This document shows positions 25,277 to 34,326 of a stretch of 64,000 bases of DNA, in pieces. Under the pieces are notes generated by a model. That model had not been told where the DNA came from and ran no database searches. It worked only from the letters and a program-made list of their open reading frames with translations. Source of the stretch: Bacteroides muris (ex Afrizal et al. 2022) (GTDB lineage Bacteria > Bacteroidota > Bacteroidia > Bacteroidales > Bacteroidaceae); the NCBI RefSeq assembly GCF_004793475.1, contig NZ_SRYZ01000008.1, forward strand, positions 51,240 through 115,239. Direction: 5' to 3'. Numbering within the stretch: the stretch's first letter is position 1; each line of letters opens with the position of its first letter. Made by a program: the position numbers and the translations under genes.

Positions 25277-28200
25277 TTATTTTTTGAGTTCCTTCATCAG
25301 CTCCTCTACGGCGACTTTCAGCTGTGTGTCTTCTCCCTTCACGATGGTCTCGGGTGAATTGGCAACCTTGATGTCCGGTTTCAGCTGCGAGTTCTCCAGA
25401 TAGCTGCCGTCAGGCAGGCGGTAGCCAATGACGGGGATACCGAATACGAGCGACGGGTCTTGCAGACGCTCCCAAGAAACACTAGTCATGGTTCCCGGCA
25501 CAGGCATGCCTACCAGCTTGCCGATACCCCGATGGCTGTATACCCACGGCGTACCGTGCGCATTGGAATAGTTGGCCTCGCACATCACCATAATGGACGG
25601 CTTGTTCCAGCGGCGGCTGGGCATGTCGCACGCCTCGCGGCCGCGCACCACCTGCGTGAAGTATTTCTGTCCGCTGAAAAGTATTTCTATATCCTCGTGC
25701 AGGCGTCCGCCACCGTTGAAGCGGGTATCTATGACGATGCCTTCGCAGTGGTTGTATTTTCCCAGGATGTCCGAGTAGACGGAACGGAAACTGTCGTCTC
25801 CCATAGACTCGATGTGTACGTAGCCCAAACGTCCGCCCGACCATCGGTCAACGTCTGCCGCACGCTGTTTCACCCAGCGGGCATAGAGTAAATTGCTGAA
25901 CGCACCGTTTGTGATGGGGATAATGACTTCTTCCCAGCGTTCTTTGGTCTGCGGGTTAAAGAGAGAAACAAGTGTTTTTCTTCGTGCTTTATTGTTGAGC
26001 AGCGTGTAATAGTCCGCGTCGGGGGTGATTTCCACACCGTCAATCTTTTCGATGACCGTGCCGGCTTTCACTCGGGTGTTGGCAGTGTCGAAAGGACCTT
26101 TCTCCACCACTTCGGCAATGAGCATGCCCTTGCCCGTGTAGTTCCAGTCGAAGAACAGTCCCAGGCTGGCAGTGGGCTCGGACTGCCCTTTGGGATAGAA
26201 ACGGCCGCCGGTGTGAGATACGTTCAGCTCGCCCAGCCATTCGCTCAGCAGCTCTGCAAAGTCATAATTGTTGTCGATATGGGGCAGGAAGCGGCGATAG
26301 GCGGCGGTCATCTTGTCCCAGTCTACTCCGTGCATCGAGGTGTTGTAGAACCGCTTCTGCTGCTGGCGGTACACGTGGTCGAACATGTATTCGCGCTCCG
26401 CAGCCAAGTCCATCTTGGCATTTACCTGGAAGGCGATGGGAGTCAGCGCGTCGGATGAAGTGTCCATTTTCTGCATCTTGCGGCTGCCCAGCAGGAAGAG
26501 GTTTTTGCCGTTCTTGTCCAGCTGCATGTCCGCCCATCCGGCGTTCATCTTGTGCAGCAGGCGAGTCTCTTTCTTGCGCAGGTTCATCTTCCAGAGGTCG
26601 TATCCGCCTTCGAAGGCAGCCAGATAGTAGAGTGTTTCGCCATCCTTGGAGATGATGGTACTGCCCATGTCGGAAGAATTCGGGGTGAGGCGCACCACAC
26701 GGTCTTCGATGCCTTTCAATTCTACGACGATGTCTTTCGGCTGGTCATCTTTTTCGTCAGTATTGCTGTCTTTCTTGTCGTCTTTCTTTTTTTTATCCTT
26801 GTTTTCGTCTTTGGGGGTATCTTTTTCGGCAGACTTCTTCTGCTCCTTCTCCAACTCCTTGCGCAGTTCGTAGTCTTCCTTGCTCAGGCAGTATTTGTCG
26901 TATGCATCTTGGTTGAGGAAGACGAGCATTGCGTCGTTTAGCGAACCCCATGAGGCGTGGGCACGCATGCCATAACGTTCGGTGGTGAAGAGGATGGCGT
27001 TGCCGTCCAGCGCGAAGCGGGGATAGCCGCTCATGTAGCCGCTGTTGGTGAGGTTCGTGATTTTTCCGCCTCCCTGCGCGCTGACCAGGCCGATGTCGGA
27101 GTAGGGGTCGTGCTTGTTGCCGGTGAATTCAAGTGTAAACCACTTGCCGTCCGGCGACCATGAATAGTCAAATCCTCCGCTGGTGCTGTACCAGGTGGAG
27201 CCGTCCGTAATCTGGCGCACCTTCTTCGTCTCCAGATTGAGCACCATCAACCGGATGCGGTCTTCGATGAAAGCGAGTTCTTTGCCGTCGGGTGAGAATT
27301 GCGGATAGGCACGTTCCACGGTGGTGGAGGGCAGCAGCACTTCTTCTTCAATCAGCGTGGCGTTCGGGAAGTTGGGATCTTCCTTGCGGGCTATCTTGGC
27401 AAGGTAGAGTTGCCAGTTGCCGCCTCGCTCGCTGGCGTAGGCCAGGGTGCGGTTGTCCGGCGCAAAGGAGAGACCAGCTTCGCGTGCCGGTGTATGTGTA
27501 ATCTGCTTGGTAGTGGCATAGTCTGCCGAAGTGACAAAGACTTCACCGCGCAGTGTGAAGGCAATCTGCTTTCCGTCCGGGGATACGGTGGCAGAGGTGG
27601 CTCCGTCGGAAGGTTGCAGGTTGGCGAATTGCGGCTGGTCATCGCGCACAATCTCTATAGCGACTTTCTTCGGGGTGGCATCCGGCTGCTGGGTATAGAT
27701 TTCGCCGTCGTAACCATAGCACAACGTCCCGCCGTCACTCATGGAGAGGAAGCGCACGGGATGTGTCTTGAAGCTGGTGATGGGCTTCACCTCTCGGGGC
27801 TGTGCCAGCGGGAAGGCATACACGTTGAATGAGCCGCCGTTTCTCTCACTCAGAAAGTAAACCGTTCTTCCATCGGGTGACAACACCGGGTTGCGGTCTT
27901 CACCTTCACGGTTGGTGAGGTTGGTATGGATACCCGTCTTTGCATCATACAGCCAGATGTCGCGGGTAATGGAGGAGGTGTGGTGCTTTCTCCATTCATC
28001 TTCAAATCCCTTGCGGTCTTGGTAGAGGAACTGCTGGCCCGCCTTGTCGAAGCAGACCGCTTCGGCAGGTGTACCCAGCACTTGCTCCGTACGCCCTCCC
28101 GTTGCAGGTACTTTGTAAAGTTCGGTCATGGCCGAAGTGGGGAAAAGAGCGCTGCTTGCCGGGTCCTGGATGGATGCGGAAAACAAGATATACTTTCCAT

Positions 28201-28549
28201 CCGGAGTGAATGCAGAAGGAAGTTCACCGGTGGAGTGGGTAGTGAGCCGCCGGGCGGTTCCGCCGTCTGCTGGCATCACGAATACGTCGAAGTTGCCGTA
28301 TCTGTCGCTGGCAAAGGCAATCTGTTTACCGTCCGGCGACCATATGGGGATACATTCGTAGCTTTCTTGGGTAGTAAGCTGTGTGGCGGTTCCACCCTTG
28401 ACGGGCACCTTGTAGATGTCTCCTTTGTAACAGAATGCGATTTCCGTACCGTCGGGAGAGATTTGTACATCACGCATCCAGAGCGGCGTGGCGGCATGTC
28501 CGGCAATTGCAGTAAGGCCTAGTGCGAGGATTGCAAAGGTTTTCTTCAT
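25277..28549 (-). CDS. Tricorn-like S41 peptidase
   Basis: 1090 residues with a signal peptide (MKKTFAILALGLTAIAGHA). I chose ATG at 28549 over an upstream start. The N-terminal half holds beta-propeller (PD40/WD40-like) repeats with many SPDGKxIAF units. A lysine/aspartate-rich linker follows at about 590-640. Then come the tricorn core region, a PDZ domain (about 800-870, AEVVEKGPF), and the S41 domain with IDTRFNGGGRLHED and the candidate nucleophile Ser in EANYSNAHGTPW. It is probably a periplasmic or surface peptidase that trims peptides. Confidence 0.93.
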   Translation of the reverse strand: MKKTFAILALGLTAIAGHAATPLWMRDVQISPDGTEIAFCYKGDIYKVPVKGGTATQLTTQESYECIPIWSPDGKQIAFASDRYGNFDVFVMPADGGTARRLTTHSTGELPSAFTPDGKYILFSASIQDPASSALFPTSAMTELYKVPATGGRTEQVLGTPAEAVCFDKAGQQFLYQDRKGFEDEWRKHHTSSITRDIWLYDAKTGIHTNLTNREGEDRNPVLSPDGRTVYFLSERNGGSFNVYAFPLAQPREVKPITSFKTHPVRFLSMSDGGTLCYGYDGEIYTQQPDATPKKVAIEIVRDDQPQFANLQPSDGATSATVSPDGKQIAFTLRGEVFVTSADYATTKQITHTPAREAGLSFAPDNRTLAYASERGGNWQLYLAKIARKEDPNFPNATLIEEEVLLPSTTVERAYPQFSPDGKELAFIEDRIRLMVLNLETKKVRQITDGSTWYSTSGGFDYSWSPDGKWFTLEFTGNKHDPYSDIGLVSAQGGGKITNLTNSGYMSGYPRFALDGNAILFTTERYGMRAHASWGSLNDAMLVFLNQDAYDKYCLSKEDYELRKELEKEQKKSAEKDTPKDENKDKKKKDDKKDSNTDEKDDQPKDIVVELKGIEDRVVRLTPNSSDMGSTIISKDGETLYYLAAFEGGYDLWKMNLRKKETRLLHKMNAGWADMQLDKNGKNLFLLGSRKMQKMDTSSDALTPIAFQVNAKMDLAAEREYMFDHVYRQQQKRFYNTSMHGVDWDKMTAAYRRFLPHIDNNYDFAELLSEWLGELNVSHTGGRFYPKGQSEPTASLGLFFDWNYTGKGMLIAEVVEKGPFDTANTRVKAGTVIEKIDGVEITPDADYYTLLNNKARRKTLVSLFNPQTKERWEEVIIPITNGAFSNLLYARWVKQRAADVDRWSGGRLGYVHIESMGDDSFRSVYSDILGKYNHCEGIVIDTRFNGGGRLHEDIEILFSGQKYFTQVVRGREACDMPSRRWNKPSIMVMCEANYSNAHGTPWVYSHRGIGKLVGMPVPGTMTSVSWERLQDPSLVFGIPVIGYRLPDGSYLENSQLKPDIKVANSPETIVKGEDTQLKVAVEELMKELKK

Positions 28550-28625
28550 AAGTGTGTGGGTTGATGTTAATATAGAATGTTTATAAACGTAGTGATTCTG
28601 TCCACAATGCAAGGAGCGAGGTACG

Positions 28626-29405
28626 TCATTTCATATCTCGTGCCTTGTATATCTGTTCCTTGGCATTGTTGATACTTTGGAACTTCTCTTCTGCGGCTTT
28701 CTTGATGTCTTCGCCCAGCGTTGCCACCCGGTCGGGATGGTGTTTCAGGGCCAGGCGGCGGTAAGCGGCACGCACTTCGTCATTGGTGGCGGTGGGCTCA
28801 ATTTCAAGCACTTTGTAGGCCTCGCTCAGTGAGTTACTGCCTAGGTTGAGCATGGATTCCACTTCCTTGACGGATAGTCCCATGTATATGGCCACTTCTT
28901 TCAGGGCTTCTATCTCCTCGTTGCAGACGTGTCCGTCGCTTTTGGCAATTTCTACCAAGAATACCAGCAGTTGCAGGCGTTCCTCGTATGTCAGGTTGGC
29001 GGCAATCTGCGTTCCGCAGTCACGGATGGTATTTCTAAATGCCAGTGGGTTTTGTCTGTCCATCTGCTTGCGCTGCTCGAAGAGGTTGAGCAATATTCGT
29101 TCTCCTTCGCCCACGGCAGCCTCGCCGAACGTGCTTCTCAGAAAGCGGCGGACGAATTCCATTTCACTATGCATGATGCGCCCGTCTGCACGGATTATGT
29201 ACGAAGCCATTACGAGCATGGAGAAGAGAAAACTGTTCCGTTGCCCGGCATAGGTAGTACCATGCGTTGGTTCTTCTCTATAATAACCGCCTGCATCATT
29301 TGAATCGGTGTCGAATAATGAACCGAATACAAAACCTGCCAAGGCTCCCAGCGGTCCTCCGGCCATGAAACCGATGATGCCGCCTATCCATTTAGCTGCT
29401 CCCAT
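28626..29405 (-). CDS. TerB-DnaJ membrane co-chaperone (DjlA-like)
   Basis: 259 residues. The N-terminus has a glycine-rich hydrophobic segment (WIGGIIGFMAGGPLGALAGFVFG). A TerB-like helical domain spans about 60-175, with ADGRIMHSEMEFVRRF and SDGHVCNEEIEAL. A C-terminal J domain has YKVLEIEPTATNDEVRAAYR and the HPD tripeptide in KHHPDRV. It resembles DjlA, which brings DnaK to the membrane. It lies next to the left end of the integrative element but is a chromosomal gene. Confidence 0.92.
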   Translation of the reverse strand: MGAAKWIGGIIGFMAGGPLGALAGFVFGSLFDTDSNDAGGYYREEPTHGTTYAGQRNSFLFSMLVMASYIIRADGRIMHSEMEFVRRFLRSTFGEAAVGEGERILLNLFEQRKQMDRQNPLAFRNTIRDCGTQIAANLTYEERLQLLVFLVEIAKSDGHVCNEEIEALKEVAIYMGLSVKEVESMLNLGSNSLSEAYKVLEIEPTATNDEVRAAYRRLALKHHPDRVATLGEDIKKAAEEKFQSINNAKEQIYKARDMK

Positions 29406-29492
29406 AATTTTTCTTGTTTAAAATGCAAAAATAGAGATTTCTTACGAGAATTCCAGTAATTCATGGCAGCAAGTTCTATCATTAAGAAATGC

Positions 29493-29531
29493 TATAAAAA
29501 ATAAGGAGCTAAGTTTATCACTTAACTCCTT
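29493..29531 (-). terminator. Original tRNA-Pro terminator, displaced
   Basis: On the minus strand AAGGAGTTAAG and CTTAGCTCCTT (29521-29531, 29503-29513) form a hairpin followed by ATTTTTTATA. It lies 11 nt beyond the leftover tRNA 3' end at 29542-29588, so it must be the terminator of the tRNA gene before the element inserted. Confidence 0.75.
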
Positions 29532-29541
29532 AATGCTCACC

Positions 29542-29588
29542 AGTCGGGATGACAAGATTCGAACTTGCGACCACACGCCCCCCAGACG
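29542..29588. repeat. attL: 47-bp copy of the tRNA-Pro 3' half
   Basis: Identical over 47 bp to 40282-40328, which lies in the intact tRNA-Pro gene. It covers the anticodon loop through to the tRNA 3' end and one or two bases more. It marks the left border of a 10,740-bp integrative element (attL to attR). Confidence 0.92.
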
Positions 29589-30089
29589 TTTATTATTATA
29601 GCTATGATAATCTTGATTATTAATATCTTATGCTTTATTTCTGCACCATAGTTTAATTTATGGTTTAATCCAGTAATGAACCAAGATAATTCAACAATAA
29701 ATTAATTAATCTCTTTGCAGCATTGAACTGCATCACAAAGTTAGTCAATATTGCGCTGTTATGCAATGATTCTTTCTTATAGTTTTGCTTTTGACTATCA
29801 GTTTTTTATCTATCTAATGATATGGTATATAATAGTATAGTGTAGCTTTCTCTTTGCTTAAAAAGTATTCATATACTGTATTTCCATTATATAATATAGT
29901 AGTGGTATAGAAATCAGTAGTGGGTATATAAAGCTATATCTTCTTAAAAATCTACCTGCTGAAAATCTGTTCCTATTATTTGGTATTCTCCGCAATCATG
30001 AATACTATTGTATATGTGAAACTCAAAATTTTATAGCTATGAAAAATTAGATAAGAAAAGATGCAAGGGTATGCCTTATACCCGATTAT
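29589..30089. other. 500-bp A+T-rich left end of the element
   Basis: No gene seen. It contains the candidate arm sites (29649-29672) and two direct repeats of AGTAGTGG followed by TATA-type sequence at 29898 and 29916 (18 bp apart). The rest is A+T-rich with many TATA-like runs. Confidence 0.4.
29649..29672. repeat. Left candidate integrase arm sites
   Basis: Two adjacent 12-bp units, TAGTTTAATTTA and TGGTTTAATCCA. They match in sequence, direction and period the four units at the other end of the element (40151-40198). They begin 60 bp inside attL. Confidence 0.55.
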
Positions 30090-30209
30090 ATGGAAACGCA
30101 CACTATTACCACTTATAGATTAGCAAGTGATAAATTTCTCCGCACATATTTTCCTGAAAGTGCGTATGGACTTACCCCATCCATGAAGTTCAAAAGGAGA
30201 AAGCGTTAA
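30090..30209 (+). CDS. Possible 39-residue basic peptide
   Basis: A short plus-strand frame, METHTITTYRLASDKFLRTY to a basic end (KFKRRKR). It is the only plausible coding frame of the element on this strand. A strong terminator starts 18 nt after its stop, which supports a real transcript. No family recognised and no clear promoter seen. Confidence 0.3.
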   Translation: METHTITTYRLASDKFLRTYFPESAYGLTPSMKFKRRKR

Positions 30210-30226
30210 TAATTTGTTCAGAACTG

Positions 30227-30283
30227 AAAAAGCCAACTTATCCATTTGTTTATAATGGGTAGGTTGGCTTTTGCTATTTTTAT
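30227..30283. terminator. Strong bidirectional terminator
   Basis: AAAAGCCAACTTATCCATT (30227-30245) pairs with 30254-30272 almost without mismatch around an 8-nt loop. T-rich sequence follows on the plus strand (CTATTTTTATT) and TTTT on the minus strand. It ends the lipoprotein gene at 30291 and any plus-strand transcript. Confidence 0.85.
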
Positions 30284-30290
30284 TTGTTAC

Positions 30291-30707
30291 TTATTTCTTG
30301 GTATAAGTCCAATAGATATTTCTATTATTTTCATGCCAAGACCATTTCTGTAGCCTTAATGTGGTTGAATTAACCTCTGCAATAAAGTATTCTTCATATA
30401 TTATATTAGAATTACCTTCATAACGGGTTATTTTATGAGAATTAGCATCATAGGTAAACTTACCCGTATAAACTTCATCACTATCGCCATTTTCTGCATA
30501 AGTGAAGCTATAAGTCCCGTTTGAGTTGAAAATAAAAGAACTTGTAACTAAAATATCACCGTCTTGTTCACTCATTTGCCAACTGCCCAAAAGTGCTTTG
30601 TATTCACTGTTTGTTTCTTCTTCATCATCATCACTACTGCAAGAAGCAAAATTTACACTGATAAGAATTGCCATGATAGCTATTCCAATTAATCTGAATG
30701 TTTTCAT
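30291..30707 (-). CDS. Lipocalin-like lipoprotein of the element
   Basis: 138 residues. The lipoprotein signal MKTFRLIGIAIMAILISVNF is followed by the lipobox ASC, with the acidic tether SSDDDEEE that favours surface display in Bacteroides. The mature part (LLGSWQMSEQDGDILVTSSF, GTYSFTYAENG, WTYTKK) has the strand pattern of the small lipocalin-like lipoproteins of this phylum. It is related at its N-terminus to the next gene upstream (30759-31523). Role in the element unknown. Confidence 0.75.
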   Translation of the reverse strand: MKTFRLIGIAIMAILISVNFASCSSDDDEEETNSEYKALLGSWQMSEQDGDILVTSSFIFNSNGTYSFTYAENGDSDEVYTGKFTYDANSHKITRYEGNSNIIYEEYFIAEVNSTTLRLQKWSWHENNRNIYWTYTKK

Positions 30708-30758
30708 CTCTGTTTTTCTGATATAAAATTAAAAAAAGGACTAACTAAAAGTAGCTGA

Positions 30759-31523
30759 TTATTGCCATATTAATGTGTAAGTATCATTATAACTACTGCC
30801 ATATTCGTTTGTTTCTGTTACTATTATTTTAGTTGGGTATCCCTCTTTATCAATTTCATAAGAGTAGTTTTCAGTCCAGCCATCACTACTTGTTACGCTT
30901 TTCAATAAATTCTTGTTGGTCGTTCCCAAAAGATTAGGATGAGCCATAAGTAAAAGGTCTGCATATTCTATACCGCATATATGGTAAAGTCTTAAAGCAT
31001 TAATATCAATGGTTGAATGCTTATTTTCTTTATCTGCATAATATGTGCAAGTGCATGTGATTGTTTCTCTTCCATCATAATAGCTAAACTTGCTGATATT
31101 GTCATTTCCCCAAGACCACATACAAGTTTTGTCTCCACTTATTTTTATCAGATGTTTGTTATTGTCATAGGTTAAAGTTTCTGTTTCTTTATCCCAAACA
31201 GTAGAAGTTATAATACCGTTTTTAATTATAAAATTTGCTGGTTCTTCTTTAAAACTTGTACTTATAGTTTCCACAATAATATCAGAATCAGACCATTTGA
31301 CATTAATTTTATCTCCACCAAGAGTAGCAGATATTAATTGCTTTTTTTCATTATAACTAAATAGATAATTATTGTTATCATCTTCTGACATTGAACGTAA
31401 TAACTTGCCAGATACAACGGTGCCTCCATCATTATTCTCATCTTCATCATCACTGCAAGAAGCAAAATTCACACACATTACTACGGCTAATAAAGCCATT
31501 CCAATTAATCAAAACGTTTTCAT
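30759..31523 (-). pseudogene. Second lipoprotein, stop codon in signal peptide
   Basis: The original start is the ATG at 31523, MKTF, but codon 5 is TGA (31511-31509) where the neighbouring gene has AGA (MKTFRLIG). After it the frame is open for 246 codons from an in-frame ATG at 31499 (MALLAVVMCVNFASCSDDED). That start keeps the hydrophobic part and lipobox but loses the positive N-region. So it is either a gene with a shortened signal or a fresh nonsense mutant. The mature part has repeated YDNN/YNEK-type strands (TLTYDNNKHLIKISG) like other secreted beta-rich proteins. Function unknown. Confidence 0.6.
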
Positions 31524-32195
31524 CTCTATTTTCTATTTGTGCTTTTCAGTACCCTCAAAAAGCAGTTATATTAAATAGAAAAGGTGTGGGTACATATTTG
31601 CTTTATCCTTTTCTCTGGCTTCTCGCATTGCCTATTCCGTGGATAAAACAATAGCAACCCACACCAGTTTTGACAATATCTAAGAGCCTTATGGATATAA
31701 GGTAGGTATATATCAAATGGTGTGGTGCTATTGCTATCATCTTCACGGAACTTCAAATTTTGCGAGAATTTGAGAAAAGAAGATAATTTCAATAACACCT
31801 TTCGTTAAATATGTCCTTTCAGTGTCTTAACGCATTAAGACCTCTGAAATTGCTGCAAAGTTAGCGAAAGGTTTTGAATAGCTAAAGATAAAACGCTGAT
31901 AAATGCAGTTCCAAGTGTTTCAAAACATATCTGTAGTAAGTAATTAGATAGTATTAGCTTCTTTTCTTTGTAATTGCATAAGCAGGTACTTTTTTTGAAC
32001 GGGGACTATAAGAAGATTTCTTCCCGAAAAAAGTACCCGTAGATTCTGCGGATTGAAAGATGAATCTCTATTATATATAATAAAGTATATAGGTTTGCAG
32101 TCTAACTAAGTAATGAATGAAAGAAGTATCTAATCTCCATAGCAGACATAAAAAAAGAGTTCGTAAATACTACGAATCCTTTAATAATCAGTTTA
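31524..32195. other. 670-bp region with hairpins, no firm gene
   Basis: It contains GGTGTGGGT / ACCCACACC (31583-31591, 31657-31665), a further near copy at 31716, and a strong hairpin at 31985-32037. A 75-codon minus-strand frame at 31571-31798 overlaps the first structures and has no recognisable motif. Structured RNA or a regulatory region is possible. Confidence 0.4.
31985..32037. repeat. Inverted repeat with GGTACTTTTTT arms
   Basis: GGTACTTTTTTTGAACGGGG (from 31985) pairs with TTCCCGAAAAAAGTACC (32021-32037) apart from a small bulge. It is 158 bp beyond the stop of the 90-residue gene (minus strand) and could end that transcript or be a structured RNA. Confidence 0.5.
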
Positions 32196-32468
32196 CTACT
32201 TTGCCTTTTTAATGGCTTGTATCAATTCATCAAGGTCTTCATGCTTGAAATATTTTTCTCCTTTTATGGTTTGTGCCCTATAAATGTAGCAGTCTTTTGT
32301 GGTTAGAACTGGATATAAGACATCTTCATATTTCAACTTGAGGACTGTAACTCCGAAAATCTTTGAGATAAACAACTCTGCCATTTCTCCCGTAAGACTG
32401 TTTTCTTTGCCTTTACTTGGAAACTCACCGTATAATAATACGTTACCTAAAGAGAATGTATCTTCCAT
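32196..32468 (-). CDS. Unknown small protein of the element
   Basis: 90 residues, MEDTFSLGNVLLYGEFPSKG to the basic end IQAIKKAK. Mixed alpha/beta look (VTVLKLKYEDVLYPVLTTKD), no signal peptide or membrane segment. No family recognised. It sits alone between the structured region and the small membrane peptide. Confidence 0.55.
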   Translation of the reverse strand: MEDTFSLGNVLLYGEFPSKGKENSLTGEMAELFISKIFGVTVLKLKYEDVLYPVLTTKDCYIYRAQTIKGEKYFKHEDLDELIQAIKKAK

Positions 32469-32749
32469 ATTTATTACACTTTTAGTTAATTAGTCCACAA
32501 AATTAATGATTCATTTGCAATTATAGCGGTATATGTGAGGGTAAATTTGCTCCAAAATCACACATACTATAAGCTATAAGCCGTACCATGCCTTTTTAAA
32601 AAGATTATTTTCTTACGCTTGCACCAATGCGGAATTAGCTACGTTATCGCAATCTGTTTTGCTTGGAATCATGTCCCATCAGATTTATATATATCCATTA
32701 TTTGTAGTTTCTCTTACATTGCAGTTTTTGAAAGTTACTGTATATTAGA

Positions 32750-32819
32750 GAACGGGACAAAATTCTTTATTTCTGAAAATGGTATGATAATAACAGAAAT
32801 TTCAAACTTTGTCCCATTC
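32750..32819. repeat. 26-nt imperfect inverted repeat
   Basis: Arms 32750-32775 and 32794-32819 (GGGACAAA ... TTTGTCCC, plus an ATTTCTG / CAGAAAT inner part) around an 18-nt loop. It lies 17 nt after the stop of the 41-residue peptide and may be its terminator, though no T-tract follows. Confidence 0.5.
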
Positions 32820-32835
32820 CAATAAAAAAGTGTAA

Positions 32836-32961
32836 CTAAGATTGCACATAAATAAAGATTGATAAAATCAGTATCAGCAAAAAAGGATTGGCAATACCAA
32901 TTATTATCAGTAGTAGGACTACCAATGTCCCCCATAGTATTAATTTCCCATCATTTTCCAT
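32836..32961 (-). CDS. 41-residue hydrophobic membrane peptide
   Basis: Begins MENDGKLILWGTLVVLLLII and has two hydrophobic stretches split by GIANP, ending IFIYVQS. The frame is complete with its own ATG and stop, and an inverted repeat follows. Such peptides occur as holin-like, toxin or membrane-anchor proteins in mobile elements. No motif decides between these, so the role is open. Confidence 0.45.
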   Translation of the reverse strand: MENDGKLILWGTLVVLLLIIIGIANPFLLILILSIFIYVQS

Positions 32962-32981
32962 ATTGTAGTATTTTTAAGTTA

Positions 32982-33254
32982 TTAGAAAGGTCTATTCCCA
33001 TATTTATATTCTAATATGGAATTACATACCCTATCATAAAAGGAAAATCCACCACCGGAACAGAAGTAACTTTCATAAATGGCTGCAAATTCTCCTTTAA
33101 TTCTTTCTTCTTCTGATAACTGATTATCAAATTTATCCAACCAGTATTTTAAGGCTTGTATCACTTTGATGTATCGGAGATTATTATCCACATAACCCAA
33201 TCTGTTTTCCAAATCTTTAATGTGTTGTATTACATTATCTATCTGTTTATCCAT
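32982..33254 (-). CDS. Unknown protein of the element
   Basis: 90 residues from ATG at 33254 (MDKQIDNVIQHIKDLENRLG). A longer frame starting at 33281 is unlikely because its first codons lie inside the terminator of the upstream gene (33258-33300). Largely helical with a Gly-rich turn (FCSGGGFSFYDRV) near the end. No family recognised. Confidence 0.55.
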   Translation of the reverse strand: MDKQIDNVIQHIKDLENRLGYVDNNLRYIKVIQALKYWLDKFDNQLSEEERIKGEFAAIYESYFCSGGGFSFYDRVCNSILEYKYGNRPF

Positions 33255-33257
33255 AGT

Positions 33258-33300
33258 TTTATAAAAAATAAGAAAGGACACCTAATAAATAGATGTCCTC
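33258..33300 (-). terminator. Terminator of the DUF3871 gene
   Basis: On the minus strand GGACATC and GGTGTCC pair (one G-T), followed by TTTCTTATTTTTTAT. It lies 12 nt after the DUF3871 stop. Confidence 0.8.
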
Positions 33301-33312
33301 TCATTGATTAGT

Positions 33313-34326
33313 TTAGCCCAAGAACCAAGAATATTTATTATCCAGTCCTTGTAATACATTGTTCAGTCCAACACTTACCTCTGTAGCATTTACCCCACGT
33401 TGTAAATAGCTGTCTATGTAGCTGTTCTTGTTTGATTGTGTGAGTAAATTGTGAAAATCAAAAAGAGATATGGCATTGTCTTTCATTCCAAAAACTTCAT
33501 TGGTGTAATAATCACGACACACACTATTTATTTGGCTGTCAGTGATTAAAAGTCTTGGTATTGTTTTCTGTCTTGTGGGTGAAAGTGCCTGGTACATTCT
33601 CATTCTGCCTACCACTTGTGCAAACTGCGTTTCAGATAGATAAGTATCTGATAATGTCTGCATCAAATGTATTTCTTTGGCAGCATTGAAGCCGTTAAGC
33701 AATTCCAGTACATTTCTGTAAAGTTCATTGATATTGGTTACTTCCATGTTGAACCTCACCCCCTCACCAGTAAGAATCTGATTAGAGCAAATTCTCATTC
33801 TCCAGCCAATAAAGACGGAAAACTTTTCTAAGCCTCTGGAAGAACGGTATAGATTCAAGTCACTGTAATTTCTTACCCCACCTATGCACAATTCAAGTTT
33901 TTGCCCTCTTATTGTTTCAAAAATGGTGGGAACAGTAAAAGCAAATGCAAGTCTTTGATAGAATTGTGTCTTTTCACATTCTAACAGTTCACTTGCTTTC
34001 TTACCAAGTGCGGACGGTATTCTGCCACGTACTATGTGTGAAACTCGTATTTCCGGAAAGCTCACCTTTTCACCTGCATAGAATGAACTTGCAGCCTCAT
34101 GCACACAAGAAATAAAGTCTTGGTGTGAAATGGTTGATTCCAAGTTAGCCCAAGTAGGCACAACACATTTGTTTGCAAGTTCTTCCAGTGTGATAGAATC
34201 TGTATTGGCTTCCAAGAAAGTAATACTAGGTTTTGCAGTTTCTTCCACAATTATAGTAGCTTCTTCTGCATACTCACCTAAATTCAAAGTTCTTTTCTCT
34301 GTTGGCATGATAACTAAATTATTCAT
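33313..34326 (-). CDS. DUF3871 family protein
   Basis: 337 residues, soluble. The C-terminal part SLFDFHNLLTQSNKNSYIDS fits the DUF3871 family, which I know from Bacteroides mobile elements and which has no assigned function. The middle part is beta-rich (RISHIVRGRIPSALGKKASE-type region near 95-115; LELCIGGVRNYSDLNLY). It is followed by a clear terminator, and a 480-bp gap separates it from the helicase gene. Confidence 0.7.
   Translation of the reverse strand: MNNLVIMPTEKRTLNLGEYAEEATIIVEETAKPSITFLEANTDSITLEELANKCVVPTWANLESTISHQDFISCVHEAASSFYAGEKVSFPEIRVSHIVRGRIPSALGKKASELLECEKTQFYQRLAFAFTVPTIFETIRGQKLELCIGGVRNYSDLNLYRSSRGLEKFSVFIGWRMRICSNQILTGEGVRFNMEVTNINELYRNVLELLNGFNAAKEIHLMQTLSDTYLSETQFAQVVGRMRMYQALSPTRQKTIPRLLITDSQINSVCRDYYTNEVFGMKDNAISLFDFHNLLTQSNKNSYIDSYLQRGVNATEVSVGLNNVLQGLDNKYSWFLG

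Noticed and set aside
31571..31798. 75-codon minus-strand frame in the element
   Set aside because: Overlaps inverted repeats and has no recognisable domain; noncoding more likely.
32735..32935. 66-codon minus-strand frame
   Set aside because: Its 3' half is the two arms of an inverted repeat, and it overlaps the better 41-codon frame in another phase.
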